From Candidatus Neoflavobacterium equi (GTDB lineage: Bacteria > Bacteroidota > Bacteroidia > Flavobacteriales > Flavobacteriaceae), in NCBI GenBank assembly GCA_018065745.1, contig JAGHSS010000300.1, forward strand, positions 1 to 13,329: a stretch of DNA of 13,329 nt, read 5' to 3'. Below, piece by piece: positions 5,904 to 13,329 of the stretch (within the stretch, counting starts at the first letter, position 1; every line of letters begins with the position of its first letter). The translations under genes were made by a program, and so were the position numbers. Below the pieces are notes generated by a model that was not told where the DNA came from, did no database searches, and saw only the letters and a list, made by a program, of their open reading frames with translations.

Positions 5904-8900
5904 TTAATGTAAATCGGGAACTTTTAAAACCTCCCTTTTCGGCTCTTCTTTGACTGGAATAGATGGCCTACCCCTTCTTGAATCAATGAATTTAACGAAA
6001 TCTGGAGAAAGATCCGAATCAGGCAATTCATTTGTCGCCTTAGACTCATCTTCTTTTGCTTTTTTGAAAATCTTACCTAGCAATTCTTTGAATGTATCAA
6101 AATCCACTTGGTAAGTCAAACCAATTCCTTGGGTATACCCAATTCCTTCTCCAATATATGTAATGTCGTTTTCTCTGTTGAATACACGGGCATTTAAAGT
6201 TCCGTCCTCATTCAACCTCAAAGAAACTTCAACGTCGCCAATAATCACAGACTGCTCCGTCCCTCCAACTGGTACTCCCAGTTTTCCATTGATCGAGATT
6301 TTCTCACTGATGTTTGTAGATAAGGTTACCCCAACCCTACCTTCAGTTTCCACATATGGATTCTTGTCTGCTTGGGTGTAATTTAAACCAACTTTTAGAA
6401 CGTCGTCATCTCCAGAAAAAATATCACTGAATAAGCTACTTGCTCGTTCAAACAAACTTCCATAAACGGTGTTGGCTGCATTTTCTGCCGTCATGAATCC
6501 ACCACCGGACAATAGCGCAATAGCTTGAGTCTGTCTGGTATCCTTATCACTTAATTTAAAGTTGATTTCAGACTTAATCACAGAACTAACCGTAGGGAAA
6601 TCAATCAAGAAATCAATCTCTGGATTACTCAAAACACCACTCAAATCAATTGTTACCTCTGTAGCAATTTTCCTGTTGATGGTTGGGTTGTCTAACAAAA
6701 CTGCAGGATTTGAATCCGTCTTGTAAATGGCCTGCAAATTTAAATTTGCATTCATTGGATTTCCATCAGCCCAACGGATCGTACTGTATTTCTTAACTAC
6801 GAATTTCTTGTCAATAATTCCTCCGTATTTAAAGTTATACTCTCCATCCCAAATCTGGTAATCTCCGACCATTCTGAATTTACCCAAGGTGTTGATCTCC
6901 ATATTTAGGGTTCCAACTCCACGTCCTTTCATAGCATGACCTGAAGCACGATCCAAAATAATTTCTATCTCAGCATCTGGTGTGATATTCATGTCAAAAT
7001 TCATCTCAATACCTGAGATTGTATTTTCAGCTAATTCTTCTCCTTTAGCACGGGCTTCTTTTTCTTTTTGAGTCAGGAAGTGAATAAATGAATTGTTACC
7101 AATTCCCGACTGAGAATCCCCAAGAGGCAATTTAATAGAAGTCCCAGGATTTGATTTTGCTTCAATATCAATGAACAATGAATTTGTTGGTCCTGATAAT
7201 TTGGCCTTTCCATTAATAAATGCTTTTCCGTAATAAATCGCATCGTCTGCATCTTTAGTATCCAAAATCAGCATATTATCTGAAAACAAGTCCAAGTCTA
7301 AGAACCAGTCCTGAAGTTTTTTATGACGTATAGAACCGTTAATAAACGCATCAGTACCGTGTTTTGTATCAGTCAATTTGATATGACGCAGCAAAAATTG
7401 ATGTTCAGTAACATCTATGGATGCATTTTTCTCCAAATTGAAATCTACTCCCAAATATGGGACACGCATTCCTGCTTCATCCAAATACAATCTACCGTTA
7501 ATTTCTGGATCAGATAAAGTACCATTGAAAAGAGCTTTACCAGTAGCATTTCCTCTAACGTCAGAGAAAATAGACCCCAATAATGGCCCCAATGCTTTGA
7601 TACTAAATTTATCTATACCGGCTTCCAGATTCAGGTTACCTTTTTTGTTGTTGAAATCAATAGTTCCATCCACATAGAAAACTTCTCTTCCATCATCCTT
7701 AATTCTGGAATCTACATTGAATTTTCTAAAACGTTCATCCCCTTCAATTTCAAACGTCATGTCTCCTAGAGGAACGTTGTTGATACCAAATTTTTCAATA
7801 GTCAAATTTGACGTCGGTTTGTATTGATAAGCATCTTTCTGCTTGACATTCACGCTTCCATTCAGATTCCCTTCAAAACTTAAACGTTCTAATGATGGCG
7901 TTAGCTTAGCTAAATCTACATTGTCAAAAGTTAACGATATGTCTTTTTTATAAGGACCATTCAATTCTCCTGACAATTCCATCATCTGTCCTTGATGTGA
8001 TAGAGACAAACCTTGAATGGAGAAATCAGTCAACTTTTTATTGAAAACAATCTTGTTGTCCTCTTCATTATTTTCATTGATATACCAAACAAAATCTTTG
8101 AATGCTACTTCTGATTTTTTGAATCCTACAACAGATTTATTTTCTTCATCTATGGTGTGGTATAAATTCAGATTAAAATAATCTTGATTCTTTTTCCCAC
8201 CTTTAAACTCAGATCTCACATACATGGTATCATTCATGGTGACATTAATCAGATTGAAATCTGATATTTTGTACTGTGACGTTTTAATACTATCCAATTC
8301 AATGTATGCATTGTATAGCGGATTTTTATTGTCAACCTGAATATTTATATTTTCAAAGCCATTTTTATAAGCATTAATCAACGGAGATTTAAAGTCCATT
8401 TTAAAAGCACCTTCATCAGCATGTATAGAACCGTTGATGTGGGTGTTTTTGGACACCTCCAAATTTTGGTTGAAAATTTCAATGATTTCGTTGTGAATCT
8501 CAAAGTCAAAATCTAAATATTGACCTGCTGACAATTTATAGGGTGTGTAGTTTGCATACAAACTTCCCAAAGCATTCTCTACTATTTTTTGAACCTGATC
8601 TATTTTAAAACGTCCTACTACTTGACCTTCTATAATCTGTGGTGAATTTATTGCTATAGTCCTTACCCCTGCACCATCAAATTTTGAAGAAATTTCAAAA
8701 TCCTGAAAATAGTAATTCTTAGATCCATTTTGGTAAGACGCATTGGATACTTTTAAAGCTCCATCAATATCATCTAGATTATTACCTATGGCATTAAATT
8801 TTAAATTTCCTTTGAATATTGCAGTGGAATCCTGTTTTCTGAAATTTAATAAATGTAAATCAGCATAGTCAACCTGAGCTTCAAAATCAAATTCTTTGAC

Positions 8901-10406
8901 CTTAGAATCAATATTGACCATACCGTCAAAGTCCATTTTCAAGTTTGGATCATTACTATTGATGTATCCCGTATAATATGGATATGTAAATGACCCATCC
9001 AAATTGATATCTCTATAGGAATAGTTGTTAAAGTCAAATCTGGATACACTTCCTTGTATGGCTGTATTCAAACTTTTTTTAGTGAATCCTGCACCGTCAA
9101 CATTTAAATCAGCAGTTACCAGTTTTAGACTGTTTTGATTTAAAAGTGCACCAATATTGAAAGAATCAAATTTTAATCGTCCGTTGTAAGTTACCTTTTG
9201 TTGTTTATTGAAATCATTCAAGGTAATTTCTGCATTTAACTTTCCAATTTGAGATAAAACACCAATATTAGCGTCAAGATCTCTAGTAGTAACAAAAACC
9301 CTACCCTGTATTTGAACTTCACCCAAACGTCCCAATTCTTCAGGTAACTTTGAGGCAAGTACTCTTGGAAGTATACTTCTTGTTTTACTGTATGAAGTAG
9401 CAATTTTATTAAAGCTACCATCCATTGAAAATTCTGCTTTTTTATTGAACAGATTTTTAAAGTTTACCACACCAATAATCTCCGATTTTGAAGTGTGCAT
9501 TACAGATAGATTTTTTAAAATAAAATCGTTTAATATACCTGTAGCATGGGTTTTCAAATAGAAGAACTCATTTGGAGCAAACTCGTTATAAAAGTGATTT
9601 AAGTCATTGGTAGCAACCTTACTTCGTTTCACATCAACATCTAAATAAACCTTGTTTGAAAAATCTTGGAAATATTTAGGTTTAAACATCATGTGTAAGT
9701 CAGCTTCAATATAAGACGTTTCCGTTCTTAAATGCATGTCCTTCAACTTGATATTTTCTTTGTTGTACAAGAAATCTCCAGAAAGATTGTCCACATACAA
9801 CCCCCTGTGATCGTGAAGTGATAATTTGTGGATGAAAGTAGTAACCTGAGGACCTTTGATGTAAAAATTCTCAAGAGCCCCGGTCAGACGTGTAAAATCT
9901 AAAACCTTTTGACGTTCCAAATTTTCGTCTATCATTCTGAATCTAGAATCTGAAACAGACATATATTCAGAAGCTAATCTAAATTTACCAGATCCAGGTT
10001 TCCCATCATCTACTTTAGAAATGAAGACATCTAATGAAGTTTGAGATTCTCCTTTGTATTTTTTTATTTTGAAGTTTATACCGTCCAAATAAGCTTCACC
10101 CAAGAGAATTTTACTATCTCCTATCTTTTTGACATCAAGTAAATGCGTTTGTAATCTGGTAACGTATAATAGGGTATCTTGGTGGTGGTCAGCTATAAAC
10201 ACTCCTTTACATTCTACTCCCCCAAAGATAGAAATGGAAACCTTGTCAATTGACAATTCAGTTCCAAGAGCTTCATTCAATTTATTCGTTGCAATTTTGG
10301 CTAGTTTAGTTTGGACAAAAGGCAACATTGCCAACATCCCCAATAATAAAATTAAAAGGATAATAGCAATTATAGATCGAAATAGTATTTGTTTTAGTTT
10401 TTTGAT
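5904..10406 (-). CDS. tamB: Translocation/assembly module TamB homologue, AsmA-like envelope protein with non-standard start
   Basis: A giant (about 1,500 residues) inner-membrane-anchored periplasmic protein of the TamB/AsmA-like group, which works with a BamA-family partner in outer-membrane biogenesis and forms long beta-groove structures thought to carry lipid. Seen: a hydrophobic anchor (ILFRSIIAIILLILLLGMLA) followed by LPFVQTKLAKIATNKLNEALGT, typical of Bacteroidota members; then about 1,000 residues of repetitive beta-strands with many LKV/DFDI-type segments; and the C-terminal TamB domain from about position 7300 down to 6050, including GKFRMVGDYQIWDGEYNF and IRWADGNPMNANLNLQAIY. The start is unclear. 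The first standard codon in frame is TTG at 10341-10343, inside the anchor. The frame stays open to 10439 with only ATT/ATC-type codons. I placed the start at ATC 10404-10406 (then KKLKQILFRS); ATT at 10422-10424 or 10437-10439 is possible. A promoter lies at 10482-10512. It is divergent from tsaD. Confidence 0.9.
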   Translation of the reverse strand: MKKLKQILFRSIIAIILLILLLGMLAMLPFVQTKLAKIATNKLNEALGTELSIDKVSISIFGGVECKGVFIADHHQDTLLYVTRLQTHLLDVKKIGDSKILLGEAYLDGINFKIKKYKGESQTSLDVFISKVDDGKPGSGKFRLASEYMSVSDSRFRMIDENLERQKVLDFTRLTGALENFYIKGPQVTTFIHKLSLHDHRGLYVDNLSGDFLYNKENIKLKDMHLRTETSYIEADLHMMFKPKYFQDFSNKVYLDVDVKRSKVATNDLNHFYNEFAPNEFFYLKTHATGILNDFILKNLSVMHTSKSEIIGVVNFKNLFNKKAEFSMDGSFNKIATSYSKTRSILPRVLASKLPEELGRLGEVQIQGRVFVTTRDLDANIGVLSQIGKLNAEITLNDFNKQQKVTYNGRLKFDSFNIGALLNQNSLKLVTADLNVDGAGFTKKSLNTAIQGSVSRFDFNNYSYRDINLDGSFTYPYYTGYINSNDPNLKMDFDGMVNIDSKVKEFDFEAQVDYADLHLLNFRKQDSTAIFKGNLKFNAIGNNLDDIDGALKVSNASYQNGSKNYYFQDFEISSKFDGAGVRTIAINSPQIIEGQVVGRFKIDQVQKIVENALGSLYANYTPYKLSAGQYLDFDFEIHNEIIEIFNQNLEVSKNTHINGSIHADEGAFKMDFKSPLINAYKNGFENINIQVDNKNPLYNAYIELDSIKTSQYKISDFNLINVTMNDTMYVRSEFKGGKKNQDYFNLNLYHTIDEENKSVVGFKKSEVAFKDFVWYINENNEEDNKIVFNKKLTDFSIQGLSLSHQGQMMELSGELNGPYKKDISLTFDNVDLAKLTPSLERLSFEGNLNGSVNVKQKDAYQYKPTSNLTIEKFGINNVPLGDMTFEIEGDERFRKFNVDSRIKDDGREVFYVDGTIDFNNKKGNLNLEAGIDKFSIKALGPLLGSIFSDVRGNATGKALFNGTLSDPEINGRLYLDEAGMRVPYLGVDFNLEKNASIDVTEHQFLLRHIKLTDTKHGTDAFINGSIRHKKLQDWFLDLDLFSDNMLILDTKDADDAIYYGKAFINGKAKLSGPTNSLFIDIEAKSNPGTSIKLPLGDSQSGIGNNSFIHFLTQKEKEARAKGEELAENTISGIEMNFDMNITPDAEIEIILDRASGHAMKGRGVGTLNMEINTLGKFRMVGDYQIWDGEYNFKYGGIIDKKFVVKKYSTIRWADGNPMNANLNLQAIYKTDSNPAVLLDNPTINRKIATEVTIDLSGVLSNPEIDFLIDFPTVSSVIKSEINFKLSDKDTRQTQAIALLSGGGFMTAENAANTVYGSLFERASSLFSDIFSGDDDVLKVGLNYTQADKNPYVETEGRVGVTLSTNISEKISINGKLGVPVGGTEQSVIIGDVEVSLRLNEDGTLNARVFNRENDITYIGEGIGYTQGIGLTYQVDFDTFKELLGKIFKKAKEDESKATNELPDSDLSPDFVKFIDSRRGRPSIPVKEEPKREVLKVPDLH

Positions 10407-10481
10407 ACTTGTGTTTGTTTTAATTTTGCAATTGAAAATTCAATTTATATAAATGAACACGATTGTGCGAAAATATTTATC

Positions 10482-10512
10482 CAAAGATACTACAGAGGAG
10501 CTATATTTTCAA
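10482..10512 (-). promoter_or_regulatory. Bacteroidota-type promoter for tamB
   Basis: On the minus strand, TTG (10510-10512), a 20-base spacer and TATCTTTG (10482-10489), an exact match to TAnnTTTG. The predicted transcription start is near 10476, some 40-70 bases upstream of the possible tamB starts. No equally good promoter was seen for the divergent tsaD; TATATTTT at 10502-10509 on the plus strand is only a weak -7 candidate. Confidence 0.65.
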
Positions 10513-10532
10513 TCAAATTTCATACCTTTTTT

Positions 10533-11555
10533 ATGACTGATAAAGTTAATTATATACTTGCAATAGAAAGTTCTTGTGATGACACAAGTGCAGCTGTACT
10601 AGCAAACGACAAAGTATTGTCTAATGTTGTCGCACAACAGGCTGTTCATGAACAATATGGAGGGGTTGTTCCTGAGTTAGCATCCAGAGCGCACCAGCAA
10701 AATATTGTACCTGTTGTAGATGTTGCTCTTAAAAAAGCTGGCATCTCTAAGAGCGATTTGACTGCGATTTCCTTTACTCAAGGACCAGGACTTATGGGGT
10801 CACTGTTGGTGGGTGGTTCTTTTGCAAAATCACTTGCAATGGGACTTGATATTCCATTGATTGCTGTCAACCATATGCATGCACATATTTTGGCTCACTT
10901 TATTGATGAACCAGGATTTGACAAACCAACTTTTCCATTTTTAGCACTTACTATTTCTGGAGGTCACACTCAAATTGTAAAGGTGAATAGCTTTTTTGAT
11001 TTGGAAATAATAGGAGAAACTACAGATGATGCAGTCGGTGAAGCATTTGACAAATCAGCTAAAATTTTAGGCCTTCCCTATCCTGGAGGACCATTGATTG
11101 ACAAAAATGCCAAAAATGGTAATCCAAAAGCTTTCAAATTTACCAAACCAAAGGTAGATGGACTGGACTTTAGTTTTAGTGGATTAAAAACACAAATCTT
11201 GTATTTTATTCAAAATAACGTCAAACAAGACCCACAATTTATTGAGAAAAATTTAGAAGATATTTGTGCATCTATACAATACACCATCATTGAAATATTG
11301 ATGGACAAATTAAAATTAGCAGTCTCACAAACCGGAATTACTCAAATTGCTATTGGTGGTGGAGTTTCTGCAAATTCAGGAATTAGACAGGCCTTAAAAG
11401 AGGCAGAATCCAAATACAATTGGAAAGCATTCATTCCAAAATTTGAATATACAACTGACAACGCTGCCATGATTGGTATTGTAGGATATTACCATTTCTT
11501 AGATCAAAAATTCAGTGATGCATCAATCAGTAATCAAGCACGTTTAAACTTTTAA
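10533..11555 (+). CDS. tsaD: tRNA N6-threonylcarbamoyladenosine transferase TsaD
   Basis: A 340-residue member of the universal Kae1/TsaD/Qri7 family, which transfers the threonylcarbamoyl group from threonylcarbamoyl-AMP to A37 of ANN-decoding tRNAs, with TsaB and TsaE as partners in bacteria. Seen: AIESSCDDTSAAV (10-22), VPELASRAHQ (46-55), TQGPGLMGSLLVG (82-94), the metal-binding NHMHAH with H114 and H118 in the family's HxxxH spacing, SGGHTQ (142-147), GEAFDKSAKILGLPYPGGP (169-187), GGGVSANSG, and TTDNAAMIG with the metal ligand D309. Full length with all expected motifs. The start at 10533 puts the first strand (NYILAIESS) six residues in, as usual. It overlaps nothing upstream and is followed after one base by rsmE, so the two form an operon. 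Confidence 0.97.
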   Translation: MTDKVNYILAIESSCDDTSAAVLANDKVLSNVVAQQAVHEQYGGVVPELASRAHQQNIVPVVDVALKKAGISKSDLTAISFTQGPGLMGSLLVGGSFAKSLAMGLDIPLIAVNHMHAHILAHFIDEPGFDKPTFPFLALTISGGHTQIVKVNSFFDLEIIGETTDDAVGEAFDKSAKILGLPYPGGPLIDKNAKNGNPKAFKFTKPKVDGLDFSFSGLKTQILYFIQNNVKQDPQFIEKNLEDICASIQYTIIEILMDKLKLAVSQTGITQIAIGGGVSANSGIRQALKEAESKYNWKAFIPKFEYTTDNAAMIGIVGYYHFLDQKFSDASISNQARLNF

Positions 11556-11556
11556 T

Positions 11557-12267
11557 ATGCAATTATTTTTTAATTCAGAGATATCCGTTAACGATCAGGA
11601 GTTTGCTTTTGATAAAGAAGAAAGCAAACACATTGTTAAAGTATTACGTAAACAAATGGGTGATACCATTTACATTTCCAATGGATTAGGATATTTATTC
11701 ACATCTGAAATCACCTTGGCTTCAGAAAAAAAATGTGTAATACGCATTGTCAGTAACAAGCTTGAAAAACCTGTTGATCATTACATTCACATGGTAGTTG
11801 CTCCTACCAAAATGAATGATAGATATGAGTGGTTTTTAGAAAAAGCAACAGAAATAGGTGTGCAAGAAATTACTCCTATCATTTGTGATCACTCGGAACG
11901 AAAGGTTATAAAAACAGAACGATTTGATAAGATTATTCAATCTGCGATGAAACAATCAAATCAAATGTATATGCCAAAATTGAATGAACCCATTACTTTT
12001 AAAGAGTTTATGAAGCAAGAACAAACAGGTGATTTGTATATCGCACATTGTGAAGAGACTTCTAAAACACTTTTAAAAAATGCGATAAAACCAAATCAAA
12101 AATACACCCTATTGATTGGGCCTGAAGGTGATTTTTCTACTTCAGAAATAGAGTTGGCTATCCGCAACAACTTTCAACCTGTATCCTTAGGTAATACCAG
12201 ATTGAGAACAGAAACTGCTGCTGTAGTTGGCTGCCACAGTTTTGTATATTTCAACGAAACTTTTTAA
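11557..12267 (+). CDS. rsmE: 16S rRNA (uracil-1498-N3)-methyltransferase
   Basis: A 236-residue SPOUT-family (knotted) methyltransferase that methylates N3 of U1498 in 16S rRNA, near the decoding centre, using S-adenosylmethionine. Seen: an N-terminal PUA-like part with HIVKVLRKQMGD (25-36), KATEIGVQEI (96-105), AMKQSNQ (130-136), and the knot motifs LLIGPEGDFSTSEI (185-198) and LGNTRLRTETAAVVG (211-225), which bind the cofactor. The length is usual for the family. Its ATG starts one base after the tsaD stop codon, indicating co-transcription. The hairpin beyond its stop codon has its T run on the other strand only, so its own termination is less clear. Confidence 0.95.
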   Translation: MQLFFNSEISVNDQEFAFDKEESKHIVKVLRKQMGDTIYISNGLGYLFTSEITLASEKKCVIRIVSNKLEKPVDHYIHMVVAPTKMNDRYEWFLEKATEIGVQEITPIICDHSERKVIKTERFDKIIQSAMKQSNQMYMPKLNEPITFKEFMKQEQTGDLYIAHCEETSKTLLKNAIKPNQKYTLLIGPEGDFSTSEIELAIRNNFQPVSLGNTRLRTETAAVVGCHSFVYFNETF

Positions 12268-12298
12268 AAAAAAAGAGGCATTTCAATGAAATGCCTCT
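12265..12298 (-). terminator. Terminator for the M43 protease gene, abutting the rsmE stop codon
   Basis: A perfect stem AGAGGCATTTC / GAAATGCCTCT (12274-12284 with 12288-12298, loop AAT). On the minus strand it is followed by a run of eight or more T; on the plus strand the sequence after it is AACCCAAATA, with no T run. It is thus a proper intrinsic terminator for the minus-strand protease gene and at best a weak one for rsmE. The rest of the stretch up to 12375 shows only an AT-only inverted repeat (ATTAATT-TACT-AATTAAT, 12347-12364). Confidence 0.75.
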
Positions 12299-12375
12299 AA
12301 CCCAAATACTACTCAATACTCCGAAATTTTAACTAAACTCAAAAACATTAATTTACTAATTAATCGTGGGTGATA

Positions 12376-13329
12376 TTATTGTGCAAATGCTGCTCTTGAT
12401 CCTCCTGTAGCAAAAATTGCCATCATTCTTGTTTTTTGACCAGCAGTAAACATTGACATTGCTCTGTCATCTGTATAATCCATATAATTCATTGTCATTT
12501 CAATTGGAGTACCTGTACAAGTACTGTAATGTGGATATGCAGGAGCACCATAATTTGATGTATTGTGTGTTGGAGTATCTGCTACTAAGTCAGAACCACA
12601 ACTTGCATCTCCCCAAATATGTCTTAAATTTAACCAGTGACCTACTTCATGTGTAGCTGTTCTACCCAAGTTATATGGATAAGTAGCTGTACCTGTTGTT
12701 CCAACATATTTTGAATCACACACTACACCATCTGTAGCTGAAGCTCCACCAGGAAACTGTGCATAACCAAGAATTCCTCCACCAATGGTACAAATCCATA
12801 AGTTCATTTTTGTTGTAGGTGAAGTTGCAGCGATACCACCAGTAGCTACTTTTTTCATAGCGTCTGCAGTTCCCCAAGACGTTTTTGTCGTAGATTTTCT
12901 GATTACCTGATCCAATACAAAACTAATTCCAACATTTGTTTTAACTCCTGAAAAAGCTGCAGGAACAGATGCATATTCACTATTAGTTGCATTAAAATCT
13001 TTGTTCAAAACGTCAATTTGTGATTGAATTTGAGCGTCAGAAATATTTTCTGCTGTTGTTCTATACAATACATTAACAACAACTGGAATTTGAATTTTAC
13101 CATTTACTAACTTTGCGTTAGAAATATCAAAATTAGAACCTAAACGCGCTGTGAAAGCTTCAATTTCTTCCATTTTAGCTCTCAAAGTAGGATCGTTCTC
13201 TAAATTTTTATCCAAAACATCTTGTGAAGCACATTTTCTACCATTTACCATGGTAACTGATTGATCTTCAACTCCAGATGCCTCATCTTTAGAACAAGAA
13301 TAAAGTGACATAGCAACGAATGCTAATAC
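12376..13329 (-). CDS. M43-family (pappalysin/cytophagalysin-type) zinc metalloprotease, lipoprotein, 5' end outside window
   Basis: A partial gene: the frame continues through the window edge (V-L-A-F-V-A before the ATG at 13311), so the true start lies beyond 13329. The visible residues VLAFVAMSLYSC form the end of a lipoprotein signal with lipobox LYSC. Numbering from the ATG at 13311: RKC with C27 in the propeptide, possibly a cysteine switch binding the zinc as in ulilysin (inference); the pro-region to about 70; then the catalytic domain with HEVGHWLNLRH (221-231; ligands H221, H225, H231, base E222), GASATDGVVC, and the Met-turn NYMDY (275-279). Cysteines 173, 198, 238 and 265 may form disulfides. 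The protein stops soon after the Met-turn helix, with no C-terminal T9SS sorting domain, unlike many secreted flavobacterial relatives. The role is proteolysis at the cell surface or in the periplasm; the substrate is unknown. Confidence 0.9.
   Translation of the reverse strand, partial: VLAFVAMSLYSCSKDEASGVEDQSVTMVNGRKCASQDVLDKNLENDPTLRAKMEEIEAFTARLGSNFDISNAKLVNGKIQIPVVVNVLYRTTAENISDAQIQSQIDVLNKDFNATNSEYASVPAAFSGVKTNVGISFVLDQVIRKSTTKTSWGTADAMKKVATGGIAATSPTTKMNLWICTIGGGILGYAQFPGGASATDGVVCDSKYVGTTGTATYPYNLGRTATHEVGHWLNLRHIWGDASCGSDLVADTPTHNTSNYGAPAYPHYSTCTGTPIEMTMNYMDYTDDRAMSMFTAGQKTRMMAIFATGGSRAAFAQ

Noticed and set aside
10129-10452. Plus-strand frame of 107 codons opposite the start of tamB
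   Set aside because: It lies antisense to the TamB anchor region and its sequence has no recognisable family feature; its hydrophobic tail mirrors the anchor codons.
10441-10532. A promoter for tsaD on the plus strand
   Set aside because: Only TATATTTT (10502-10509) resembles a -7 box and no TTG lies 17-23 bases above it; too weak to annotate.
12347-12364. AT-only inverted repeat ATTAATT-TACT-AATTAAT between rsmE and the protease gene
   Set aside because: Composed only of A and T apart from the loop, weakly stable, with no T run or promoter element placed near it; likely chance.

Overview
The window is AT-rich chromosomal DNA from a member of the Bacteroidota, most probably a Flavobacteriaceae-type organism; the genus cannot be fixed from the sequence. 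The evidence is that the recognisable promoters follow the Bacteroidota pattern (TTG, about 18-20 bases, then TAnnTTTG), Shine-Dalgarno sequences are essentially absent, the TamB protein is of the long Bacteroidota type, and the gene neighbourhoods (tamB divergent from tsaD-rsmE, and pfkA-gap) are ones I know from flavobacteria. It is mainly housekeeping DNA. No transposase, phage gene, CRISPR array, tRNA or rRNA was seen.

Layout. Positions 36-839 (minus): a short-chain dehydrogenase. Positions 966-1351 (minus): two tandem copies of the small bacterial SRP (4.5S-type) RNA, each with its own promoter and its own T-rich 3' end. Positions 1407-2480 (plus): a glutaminyl-peptide cyclotransferase lipoprotein, preceded by overlapping inverted repeats. 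A bidirectional terminator separates it from a long minus-strand block. In transcription order this block is tamB (from about 10406 down to 5904), pfkA, gap, a BadF/NagK-type sugar kinase and mgsA, with strong hairpins after tamB and after gap. Divergent from tamB on the plus strand are tsaD and rsmE (10533-12267). At the right edge (12376 to beyond 13329, minus) lies a partial M43-family zinc metalloprotease lipoprotein.

How the genes relate. PfkA, GAPDH and methylglyoxal synthase act on connected pools: PfkA makes fructose 1,6-bisphosphate, which is split to glyceraldehyde 3-phosphate (used by Gap) and dihydroxyacetone phosphate (used by MgsA). The NagK-like kinase probably feeds amino sugars into the same route. 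SRP RNA, TamB, the cyclotransferase and the M43 protease concern protein export, envelope biogenesis or extracytoplasmic protein processing. TsaD and RsmE modify tRNA and 16S rRNA.

Most notable observations: (1) two SRP RNA genes that differ by a compensatory base-pair change in the conserved apical hairpin; (2) tamB has no ATG, GTG or TTG that would include its N-terminal membrane anchor, although the reading frame and a good promoter lie upstream; (3) a glycolysis/methylglyoxal gene block divided by a strong terminator hairpin. I did not find a convincing new defence or mobile system here.
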